DNA of 64,000 bases from Sepioteuthis lessoniana. Lineage: Eukaryota; Mollusca; Cephalopoda; Myopsida; Loliginidae. Position 1 is the first letter of the stretch; each line of letters starts with the position of its first letter. The stretch covers positions 29,715,731 through 29,779,730 of the forward strand of contig OY757939.1 in assembly GCA_963585895.1 (NCBI GenBank), given 5' to 3'. A model generated the notes under the pieces. It was not told where the DNA came from, did no database searches, and was given only the letters and a program-made list of their open reading frames with translations. Shown one piece after another: positions 1-11,650 of this stretch. Both the position numbers and the translations under genes were made by a program.

Positions 1-2718
1 TCGTGTGCAGATACATATGTTAATGTCAAAAAGTATATTTGAAATGTTATTTTACTAAATTGACATACCCGTTTATTACTTTAAATTTTAACTAAACTAC
101 ATATAAAAATTGGGCTAAAATGATTACTTTTAACAGTGTTTTACTTTGTTTACATACTATAATCTTCAGCTTTAAATCCCGTGCTTTAATAAAGCGAACT
201 GTTAGCCCGTGCTTATAATTTCAAAATAATTTAGATTTTCAATGTAATTTGAGCAAAAACGATTACTTTTCCCTGATTTCTCTCTAAGTTTGATAGTGTA
301 AATGATTAGTTTTTCATGATTGTTCAAGTAGGGTTTCTAGTGTAAATCTCAGTGTTTTTACAAGTTCTTATTCATGTTAACGTATATATCGTGAGCAGAT
401 ACATATGTTTATGTCAAAAAGTATATTTGCAATGTTATTTTACTAAACTGACATACCCGTTTATAACTTTGAATTTTCACTAAATCACGTATGAAAATAA
501 AGCGAAAACGACTATTTCTTAACAATGTTTTACTTAGTTTATATGCTATAATCTTCAGCGTTTTATCCCGTGCTTTTAGTAAAGCTAAATTAATATATCG
601 TTTGCCCGTGCATATAATTACAAAAAAATTGAGATTTTCAATGTCATTTGACCAAAAACGATTACTTTTCCTAGATTTGTCTGTAAGTTTTATAGTGCAA
701 ATGATTAGTTTTTCATGGTTGTTTTTAGTATAAATTTCAGTGTTTTTTTTAAGTTGTTATTTATGTTAACGTATATATCGTGTGCAGATACATATGTTAA
801 TGTCAAAAAGTATATTTGCAATGTTATTTTACTAAATTGACATACCCTTTGATTACTTTAAATTTTCACTAAACTACATATGAAAATTGGGCTAAAATTA
901 TTACTTTAACAGTGTTTTACTTTGTTTACATACTATAATCTTCAGCTTTAAATCCCGTGCTTTAATAAAGCGAACTGTTAGCCCGTGCTTATAATTTCAA
1001 AATAATTTAGATTTTCAATGTAATTTGAGCAGAAACGATTACTTTTCCCTGATTTCTCTGTAAGTTTGATAGTGTAAATGATTAGTTTTTCATGATTGTT
1101 TACGTAGGGTTTCTAGTATAAATCTCAGTGTTTTTAAAAGTTGTTATTCATGTTAACGTTTATATCGTGAGCACATACATATGTTTATGTCAAAAAGTAT
1201 ATTTGCAATGTTATTTTTCTAAATTGACATACCCGTTTATAACTTTGAATTTTCACTAAATCACGTATGAAAATAAAGCGAAAATGACTATTTCTTAACA
1301 ATGTTTTACTTAGTTTATATGCTATAATCTTCAGCGTTTTATCCCGTGCTTTTAGTAAAGCTAAATTAATATATCGTTTGCCCGTGCATATAATTACAAA
1401 AAAATTGAGATTTTCAATGTCATTTGACCAAAAACGATTACTTTTCCTAGATTTGTCTGTAAGTTTTATAGTGCAAATGATTAGTTTTTCATGGTTGTTT
1501 TTAGTATAAATTTCAGTGTTTTTTTTAAGTTGTTATTTATGTTAACGTATATATCGTGTGCAGATACATATGTTAATGTCAAAAAGTATATTTGCAATGT
1601 TATTTTACTAAAGTGACATATCCGTTGATTACTTTGAATTTTCATTAAACTACATATGAAAATTGGGCTAAAATGATTACATTTAACAGTGTTTTACTTT
1701 GTTTACATACTATAATCTTCAGCTTTAAATCCCGTGCTTTCAGTAAAGCTAACTGTTAGCCCGTGCTTATAATTTCAAAATAATTGAGATTTTCAATGTA
1801 ATTTGAGCAAAAACGATTACTTTTCCCTGATTTCTCTGTAAGTTTGATAGTGTAAATGATTAGTTTTTCATGATTGTTTACGTAGTGTTTCTAGTATAAA
1901 TCTCAGTGTTTTAAAAGTTGTTATTCATGTTAATGTATATATCGTGAGCAGATACATATGTTTATGTCAAAAAGTATATTTGCAATGTTATTTTACTAAA
2001 CTGACATACCCGTTTATAACTGTGATTTATCACTAAATCACGTATGAAAATAAAGCGAAAATGACTATTTCTTAACAATGTTTTACTTAGTTTATATGCT
2101 ATAATCTTCAGCGTTTTATCCGGTGCTTTTAATAAAGCTAAATTAAAATATCGTTTGCCCGTGCATATAATTACAAAAAAATTGAGATTTTCAATGTCAT
2201 TTGACCAAAAACGATTACTTTTCCTAGATTTGTCTGTAAGTTTGATAGTGCAAATGATTAGTTTTTCATGGTTGTTTTTTGTATAAATTTCAGTGTTTTT
2301 TTTAAGTTGTTATTTATGTTAACGTATATATCGTGTGCAGATACATATGTTAATGTCAAAAAGTATATTTGCAATGTTATTTTACTAAATTGACATACCC
2401 GTTTATTACTTTAAATTTAAACTAAACTACATATAAAAATTGGGCTAAAATGATTACTTTTAACAGTGTTTTACTTTGTTTACATACTATAATCTTCAGC
2501 TTTAAATCCCGTGCTTTAATAAAGCGAACTGTTAGCCCGTGCTTATAATTTCAAAATAATTTAGATTTTTAATGTAATTTGAGCAAAAACGATTACTTTT
2601 CCCTGATTTCTCTGTAAGTTTGATAGTGTAAATGATTAGTTTTTCATGATTGTTCAAGTAGTGTTTCTAGTATAAATCTCAGTGTTTTTACAAGTTCTTA
2701 TTCATGTTAACGTATATA
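1..2718 (+). repeat. Region 1: left-end dimers with their own variant set
   Basis: Three complete dimers (B landmarks 491, 1267, 2044) plus one A monomer. B tails read TTTTTAGTATAAATTTCAG followed by an unbroken T-run, and two of the three B units have CTGTAAGTTTTATAG. Three of the A units (near 192, 967 and 2523) carry the private TAATAAAGCGAACTG. These B variants reappear near 54.6 and 63.6 kb but hardly at all in region 2. The A unit at 778 has CATACCCTTTGATTAC, a form seen again only at 56.5, 58.8 and 60.4 kb. The B unit at 2044 has ACTGTGATTTATCAC, seen again only at 47.5 kb. No gene is present. Confidence 0.85.
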
Positions 2719-5436
2719 TCGTGAGCAGATACATATGTTTATGTCAAAAAGTATATTTGCAATGTTACTTTACTAAACTGACATACCCGTTTATAACTTT
2801 GAATTTTCACTAAATCACGTATGAAAAAAAGCGAAAACGACTATTTCTTAACAATGTTTTACTTAGTTTATATGCTATAATCTTCAGCGTTTTATCCCGT
2901 GCTTTTAGTAAAGCTAAAATAAAAGATCGTTTGCCCGTGCATATAATTACAAAAAAATTAAGATTTTCAATGTCATTTGACCAAAAACGATTACTTTTCC
3001 TAGATTTATCTGTAAGTTTGATAGTGCAAATGATTAGTTTTTCATGGTTGTTTTTAGTATAAATTTCAGTGTTTTCTTTAAGTTGTTACTTATGTTAACG
3101 TATATATCGTGTGCAGATACATATGTTAATGCCAAAAAGTATATTTGCAATGTTGTTTTACTAAATTGACATACCCGTTGATTACTTAGAATTTTCATTT
3201 AACTTCATATGAAAATTTAGCTAAAATGATTACTTTTAACAGTGTTTTACTTTGTTTACATACTATAATCTTCAGCTTTAAATCCCGTGCTTTCAGTAAA
3301 GCTGTTAGCCCGTGCTTATAATTTCAAAATAATTTAGATTTTCAATTTAATTTGAGCAAAAACGATTATTTTTCCCTGATTTCTCTGTAAGTTTGATAGT
3401 GTAAATGATTAGTTTTTCATGATTGTTTACGTAGTGTTTCTAGTATAAATCTCAGTGTTTTTAAAAGTTCTTATTCATGTTAACGTATATATCGTGAGCA
3501 GATACATATGTTTATGTCAAAAAGTATATTTGCAATGTTATTTTACTAAACTGACATACCCGTTTATAACTTTGAATTTTCACTAAATCACGTATGAAAA
3601 TAAAGCGAAAACGACTATTTCTTAACAATGTTTTACTTAGTTTATATGCTATAATCTTCAGCGTTTTATCCGTTGCTTTTAGTAAAGCTAAATTAATATA
3701 TTGTTTGCCCGTGCATAATATTACAAAAAAATTGAGATTTTCAATGTCATTTGACCAAAAACGATTACTTTTCCTAGATTTGTCTGTTAGTTTGATTGTG
3801 CAAATGATTAGTTTTTCATGGTTGTTTTTAGTATAAATTTCAGTGTTTTCTTTAAGTTGTTACTTATGTTAACGTATATATCGTGTGCAGATACATATGT
3901 TAATGTCAAAAAGTATATTTGCAATGTTATTTTACTAAATTGACATACCCGTTTATTACTTTAAATTTTAACTAAACTACATATAAAAATTGGGCTAAAA
4001 TGATTACTTTTAACAGTGTTTTACTTTGTTTACATACTATAATCTTCAGGTTTAAATCCCGTGCTTTCAGTAAAGCTAACTGTTAGCCCGTGCTTATAAT
4101 TTCAAAATAATTGAGATTTTCAATGTAATTTGAGCAGAAACGATTACTTTTCCCTGATTTCTCTGTAAGTTTGATAGTGTAAATGATTAGTTTTTCATGA
4201 TTGTTCAAGTAGTGTTTCTAGTATAAATCTCAGTGTTTTTACAAGTTCTTATTCATGTTAACGTATATATCGTGAGCAGATACATATGTTTATGTCAAAA
4301 AGTATATTTGCAATGTTATTTTACTAAACTGACATACCCGTTTATAACTTTGAATTTTCACTAAATCACGTATGAAAATAAAGCGTAAATGACTATTTCT
4401 TAACAATGTTTTACTTAGTTTATATGCTATAATCTTCAGCGTTTTATCCGTTGCTTTTAGTAAAGCTAAATTAAAATATCGTTTGCCCGTGCATATAATT
4501 ACAAAAAAATTAAGATTTTCAATGTCATTTGACCAAAAACGATTACTTTTCCTAGATTTATCTGTAAGTTTGATAGTGCAAATGATTAGTTTTTCATGGT
4601 TGTTTTTAGTATAAATTTCAGTGTTTTCTTTAAGTTGTTACTTATGTTAACGTATATATCGTGTGCAGATACATATGTTAATGTCAAAAAGTATATTTGC
4701 AATGTTATTTTACTAAATTGACATACCCGTTTATTACTTTAAATTTTAACTAAACTACATATAAAAATTGGGCTAAAATGATTACTTTTAACAGTGTTTT
4801 ACTTTGTTTACATACTATCATCTTCAGCTTTAAATCCCGTGCTTTCAGTAAAGCTAACTGTTAGCCCGTGCTTATAATTTCAAAATAATTGAGATTTTCA
4901 ATGTAATTTGAGCAAAAACGATTACTTTTCCCTGATTTCTCTGTAAGTTTGATAGTGTAAATGATTAGTTTTTCAGGATTGTTCAAGTAGTGTTTCTAGT
5001 ATAAATCTCAGTGTTTTTACAAGTTCTTATTCATGTTAACGTATATATCGTGAGCAGATACATATGTTTATGTCAAAAAGTATATTTGCAATGTTACTTT
5101 ACTAAACTGACATACCCGTTTATAACTTTGAATTTTCACTAAATCACGTATGAAAAAAAAGCGAAAACGACTATTTCTTAACAATGTTTTACTTAGTTTA
5201 TATGCTATAATCTACAGCGTTTTATCCCGTGCTTTTAGTAAAGCTAAATTAAAATATCGTTTGCCCGTGCATATAATTACAAAAAAATTAAGATTTTCAA
5301 TGTCATTTGACCAAAAACGATTACTTTTCCTAGATTTATCTGTAAGTTTGATAGTGCAAATGATTAGTTTTTCATGGTTGTTTTTAGTATAAATTTCAGT
5401 GTTTTCTTTAAGTTGTTACTTATGTTAACGTATATA
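2719..5436 (+). repeat. HOR block alpha, copy 1
   Basis: Four successive dimer types with B landmarks 2821, 3594, 4372 and 5150. Diagnostic order: B with one A missing in ATGAAAAAAAGCG and AAATAAAAGATCG; then an A with the AACT deletion followed by a B with GTTAGTTTGATTGTG; then an A with TTCAGGTTTAAATCC and a B with GCGTAAATGAC and ATCCGTTGC; then a B with ATCTACAGCG. The same order recurs at 11651-14757 and, without the fourth member, at 16312-18640. B tails are of the TTTCTTTAAGTTGTTACTT type that marks region 2. Confidence 0.85.
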
Positions 5437-7765
5437 TCGTGTGCATATACATATGTTAATGCCAAAAAGTATATTTGCAATGTTGTTTTACTAAATTGAC
5501 ATACCCGTTGATTACTTTGAATTTTCATTTAACTTCATATGAAAATTTGGCTAAAATGATTACTTTTAACAGTGTTTTACTTTGTTTACATACCATAATC
5601 TTCAGCTTTAAATCCCGTGCTTTCAGTAAAGCTAACTGTTAGCCCGTGCTTATAATTTCAAAATAATTTAGATTTTCAATGTAATTTGAGCAAAAACGAT
5701 TACTTTTCCCTGATTTCTCTGTAAGTTTGATAGTGTAAATGATTAGTTTTTCATGATTGTTCAAGTAGTGTTTCTAGTATAAATCTCAGTGTTTTTACAA
5801 GTTCTTATTCATGTTAACGTATATATCGTGAGCAGATACATATGTTTATGTCAAAAAGTATATTTGCAATGTTACTTTACTAAACTGACATACCCGTTTA
5901 TAACTTTGAATTTTCACTAAATCACGTATGAAAAAAAAGCGAAAACGACTATTTCTTAACAATGTTTTACTTAGTTTATATGCTATAATCTTCAGCGTTT
6001 TATCCCGTGCTTTTAGTAAAGCTAAATTAAAATATCGTTTGCCCGTGCATATAATTACAAAAAAATTAAGATTTTCAATGTCATTTGACCAAAAACGATT
6101 ACTTTTCCTAGATTTATCTGTAAGTTTGATAGTGCAAATGATTAGTTTTTCATGGTTGTTTTTAGTATAAATTTCAGTGTTTTCTTTAAGTTGTTACTTA
6201 TGTTAACGTATATATCGTGTGCAGATACATATGTTAATGTCAAAAAGTATATTTGCAATGTTATTTTACTAAATTGACATACCCGTTTATTACTTTAAAT
6301 TTTAACTAAACTACATATAAAAATTGGGCTAAAATGATTACTTTTAACAGTGTTTTACTTTGTTTACATACTATAATCTTCAGCTTTAAATCCCGTGCTT
6401 TCAGTAAAGCTAACTGTTAGCCCGTGCTTATAATTTCAAAATAATTTAGATTTTCAATGTAATTTGAGCAAAAACGATTATTTTTCCCTGATTTCTCTGT
6501 AAGTTTGATAGTGTAAATGATTAGTTTTTCATGATTGTTCAAGTAGTGTTTCTAGTATAAATCTCAGTGTTTTTAAATTTATTATTCATGTTAACGTATA
6601 TATCGTGAGCAGATACATATGTTTATGTCAAAAAGTATATTTGCAATGTTATTTTACTAAACTGACATACCCGTTTATAACTTTGAATTTTCACTAAATC
6701 ACGTATGAAAATAAAGCGAAAATGACTATTTCTTAACAATGTTTTACTTAGTTTATATGCTATAATCTACAGCGTTTTATCCCGTGCTTTTAGTAAAGCT
6801 AAATTAAAATATCGTTTGCCCGTGCATATAATTACAAAAAAATTAAGATTTTCAATGTCATTTGACCAAAAACGATTACTTTTCCTAGATTTATCTGTAA
6901 GTTTGATAGTGCAAATGATTAGTTTTTCATGGTTGTTTTTAGTATAAATTTCAGTGTTTTCTTTAAGTTGTTACTTATGTTAACGTATATATCGTGTGCA
7001 GATACATATGTTAATGCCAAAAAGTATATTTGCAATGTTGTTTTACTAAATTGACATACCCGTTGATTACTTTGAATTTTCATTTAACTTCATATGAAAA
7101 TTTGGCTAAAATGATTACTTTTAACAGTGTTTTACTTTGTTTACATACTATAATCTTCAGCTTTAAATCCCGTGCTTTCAGTAAAGCTGTTAGCCCGTGC
7201 TTATAATTTCAATATAATTTAGATTTTCAGTTTAATTTGAGCAAAAACGATTATTTTTCCCTGATTTCTCTGTAAGTTTGATAGTGTAAATGATTAGTTT
7301 TTCATGATTGTTTACGTAGTGTTTCTAGTATAAATCTCAGTGTTTTTAAAAGTTCTTATTCATGTTAACGTATATATCGTGAGCAGATACATATGTTTAT
7401 GTCAAAAAGTATATTTGCAATGTTATTTTACTAAACTGACATACCCGTTTATAACTTTGAATTTTCACTAAATCACGTATGAAAATAAAGCGTAAATGAC
7501 TATTTCTTAACAATGTTTTACTTAGTTTATATGCTATAATCTTCAGCGTTTTATCCGTTGCTTTTAGTAAAGCTAAATTAAAATATCGTTTGCCCGTGCA
7601 TATAATTACAAAAAAATTAAGATTTTCAATGTCATTTGACCAAAAACGATTACTTTTCCTAGATTTATCTGTAAGTTTGATAGTGCAAATGATTAGTTTT
7701 TCATGGTTGTTTTTAGTATAAATTTCAGTGTTTTCTTTAAGTTGTTACTTATGTTAACGTATATA
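5437..7765 (+). repeat. HOR block beta, copy 1 (2329 bp, three dimers)
   Basis: B landmarks are 5928, 6705 and 7479. The first A has GTGCATATACATATG and CATACCATAATC. The second A ends in TTTTAAATTTATTATTC instead of an AAGTTC/AAGTTG tail. The third A has the AACT deletion and TTTCAGTTTAATTTG, followed by a B with GCGTAAATGAC and ATCCGTTGC. The block is followed immediately by a second copy of the same length, making this the clearest three-dimer HOR in the window. Confidence 0.92.
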
Positions 7766-10094
7766 TCGTGTGCATATACATATGTTAATGCCAAAAAGTA
7801 TATTTGCAATGTTGTTTTACTAAATTGACATACCCGTTGATTACTTTGAATTTTCATTTAACTTCATATGAAAATTTGGCTAAAATGATTACTTTTAACA
7901 GTGTTTTACTTTGTTTACATACCATAATCTTCAGCTTTAAATCCCGTGCTTTCAGTAAAGCTAACTGTTAGCCCGTGCTTATAATTTCAAAATAATTGAG
8001 ATTTTCAATGTAATTTGAGCAAAAACGATTACTTTTCCCTGATTTCTCTGTAAGTTTGATAGTGTAAATGATTAGTTTTTCATGATTGTTCAAGTAGTGT
8101 TTCTAGTATAAATCTCAGTGTTTTTACAAGTTCTTATTCATGTTAACGTATATATCGTGAGCAGATACATATGTTTATGTCAAAAAGTATATTTGCAATG
8201 TTACTTTACTAAACTGACATACCCGTTTATAACTTTGAATTTTCACTAAATCACGTATGAAAAAAAAGCGAAAACGACTATTTCTTAACAATGTTTTACT
8301 TAGTTTATATGCTATAATCTTCAGCGTTTTATCCCGTGCTTTTAGTAAAGCTAAATTAAAATATCGTTTGCCCGTGCATATAATTACAAAAAAATTAAGA
8401 TTTTCAATGTCATTTGACCAAAAACGATTACTTTTCCTAGATTTATCTGTAAGTTTGATAGTGCAAATGATTAGTTTTTCATGGTTGTTTTTAGTATAAA
8501 TTTCAGTGTTTTCTTTAAGTTGTTACTTATGTTAACGTATATATCGTGTGCAGATACATATGTTAATGTCAAAAAGTATATTTGCAATGTTATTTTACTA
8601 AATTGACATACCCGTTTATTACTTTAAATTTTAACTAAACTACATATAAAAATTGGGCTAAAATGATTACTTTTAACAGTGTTTTACTTTGTTTACATAC
8701 TATAATCTTCAGCTTTAAATCCCGTGCTTTCAGTAAAGCTAACTGTTAGCCCGTGCTTATAATTTCAAAATAATTTAGATTTTCAATGTAATTTGAGCAA
8801 AAACGATTATTTTTCCCTGATTTCTCTGTAAGTTTGATAGTGTAAATGATTAGTTTTTCATGATTGTTCAAGTAGTGTTTCTAGTATAAATCTCAGTGTT
8901 TTTAAATTTATTATTCATGTTAACGTATATATCGTGAGCAGATACATATGTTTATGTCAAAAAGTATATTTGCAATGTTATTTTACTAAACTGACATACC
9001 CGTTTATAACTTTGAATTTTCACTAAATCACGTATGAAAATAAAGCGAAAATGACTATTTCTTAACAATGTTTTACTTAGTTTATATGCTATAATCTTCA
9101 GCGTTTTATCCCGTGCTTTTAGTAAAGCTAAATTAAAATATCGTTTGCCCGTGCATATAATTACAAAAAAATTAAGATTTTCAATGTCATTTGACCAAAA
9201 ACGATTACTTTTCCTAGATTTATCTGTAAGTTTGATAGTGCAAATGATTAGTTTTTCATGGTTGTTTTTAGTATAAATTTCAGTGTTTTCTTTAAGTTGT
9301 TACTTATGTTAACGTATATATCGTGTGCAGATACATATGTTAATGCCAAAAAGTATATTTGCAATGTTGTTTTACTAAATTGACATACCCGTTGATTACT
9401 TTGAATTTTCATTTAACTTCATATGAAAATTTGGCTAAAATGATTACTTTTAACAGTGTTTTACTTTGTTTACATACTATAATCTTCAGCTTTAAATCCC
9501 GTGCTTTCAGTAAAGCTGTTAGCCCGTGCTTATAATTTCAATATAATTTAGATTTTCAGTTTAATTTGAGCAAAAACGATTACTTTTCCCTGATTTCTCT
9601 GTAAGTTTGATAGTGTAAATGATTAGTTTTTCATGATTGTTTACGTAGTGTTTCTAGTATAAATCTCAGTGTTTTTAAAAGTTCTTATTCATGTTAACGT
9701 ATATATCGTGAGCAGATACATATGTTTATGTCAAAAAGTATATTTGCAATGTTATTTTACTAAACTGACATACCCGTTTATAACTTTGAATTTTCACTAA
9801 ATCACGTATGAAAATAAAGCGTAAATGACTATTTCTTAACAATGTTTTACTTAGTTTATATGCTATAATCTTCAGCGTTTTATCCGTTGCTTTTAGTAAA
9901 GCTAAATTAAAATATCGTTTGCCCGTGCATATAATTACAAAAAAATTAAGATTTTCAATGTCATTTGACCAAAAACGATTACTTTTCCTAGATTTATCTG
10001 TAAGTTTGATAGTGCAAATGATTAGTTTTTCATGGTTGTTTTTAGTATAAATTTCAGTGTTTTCTTTAAGTTGTTACTTATGTTAACGTATATA
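7766..10094 (+). repeat. HOR block beta, copy 2 (2329 bp)
   Basis: B landmarks 8257, 9034 and 9808 lie exactly 2329 bp after those of copy 1. All diagnostic variants are preserved: GTGCATATAC, CATACCATAATC, AAATTTATTATTC, the AACT deletion and ATCCGTTGC. Only a handful of substitutions separate the copies, for example ATCTACAGCG against ATCTTCAGCG, and GATTATTTTT against GATTACTTTT. This indicates a recent tandem duplication of a three-dimer segment. Confidence 0.92.
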
Positions 10095-11650
10095 TCGTGT
10101 GCAGATACATATGTTAATCTCAAAAAGTATATTTGCAATGTTATTTTACTAAATTGACATACCCGTTTATTACTTTAAATTTTAACTAAACTACATATAA
10201 AAATTGGGCTAAAATGATTACTTTTAACAGTGTTTTACTTTGTTTACATACTATAATCTTCAGCTTTAAATCCCGTGCTTTCAGTAAAGCTAACTGTTAG
10301 CCCGTGCTTATAATTTCAAAATAATTGAGATTTTCAATGTAATTTGAGCAAAAACGATTACTTTTCCCTGATTTCTCTGTAAGTTTGATAGTGTAAATGA
10401 TTAGTTTTTCATGATTGTTCAAGTAGTGTTTCTAGTATAAATCTCAGTGTTTTTACAAGTTCTTATTCATGTTAACGTATATATCGTGAGCAGATACATA
10501 TGTTTATGTCAAAAAGTATATTTGCAATGTTACTTTACTAAACTGACATACCCGTTTATAACTTTGAATTTTCACTAAATCACGTATGAAAAAAAAGCGA
10601 AAACGACTATTTCTTAACAATGTTTTACTTAGTTTATATGCTATAATCTTCAGCGTTTTATCCCGTGCTTTTAGTAAAGCTAAATTAAAATATCGTTTGC
10701 CCGTGCATATAATTACAAAAAAATTAAGATTTTCAATGTCATTTGACCAAAAACCATTACTTTTCCTAGTTTTATCTGTAAGTTTGATAGTGCAAATGAT
10801 TAGTTTTTCATGGTTGTTTTTAGTATAAATTTCAGTGTTTTCTTTAAGTTGTTACTTATGTTAACGTATATATCGTGTGCAGATACATATGTTAATGTCA
10901 AAAAGTATATTTGCAATGTTATTTTACTAAATTGACATACCCGTTTATTACTTTGAATTTTCATTAAACTACATATGAAAATTGGGCTAAAATGATTACT
11001 TTTAACAGTGTTTTACTTTGTTTACATACTATAATCTTCAGCTTTAAATCCCGTGCTTTCAGTAAAGCTAACTGTTAGCCCGTGCTTATAATTTCAAAAT
11101 AATTGAGATTTTCAATGTAATTTGAGCAAAAACGATTACTTTTCCCTGATTTCTCTGTAAGTTTGATAGTGTAAATGATTAGTTTTACATGATTGTTCAA
11201 GTAGTGTTTCTAGTATAAATCTCAGTGTTTTTACAAGTTCTTATTCATGTTAACGTATATATCGTGAGCAGATACATATGTTTATGTCAAAAAGTATATT
11301 TGCAATGTTACTTTACTAAACTGACATACCCGTTTATAACTTTGAATTTTCACTAAATCACGTATGAAAATAAAGCGAAAACGACTATTTCTTAACAATG
11401 TTTTACTTAGTTTATATGCTATAATCTTCAGCGTTTTATCCCGTGCTTTTAGTAAAGCTAAATTAAAATATCGTTTGCCCGTGCATATAATTACAAAAAA
11501 ATTAAGATTTTCAATGTCATTTGACCAAAAACGATTACTTTTCCTAGATTTATCTGTAAGTTTGATAGTGCAAATGATTAGTTTTTCATGGTTGTTTTTA
11601 GTATAAATTTCAGTGTTTTCTTTAAGTTGTTACTTATGTTAACGTATATA
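10095..11650 (+). repeat. Two linking dimers between beta and alpha
   Basis: B landmarks are 10586 and 11364. The first A carries TTAATCTCAAAAAG, shared with A units at 11651 and 20970. The first B has private changes AAAACCATTAC and CCTAGTTTTATC. The second dimer has an A of the TTTCATTAAACTAC type and a B with an intact ATGAAAATAAAGCGAAAACG; it matches dimers at 16025 and 23016. No gene is present. Confidence 0.8.

Noticed and set aside
491-733. Plus-strand frame of 80 codons starting in B (MKIKRKRLFLNNV...), recurring 13 times before 24 kb
   Set aside because: It appears only because B recurs. Most B copies have a stop at codon 7 (CGAAAATGA or CGTAAATGA) or a 1-bp deletion in the A-run, one copy is cut at its end, and after 24 kb the full frame is gone. 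There is no sign of a promoter, splice sites or coding constraint.
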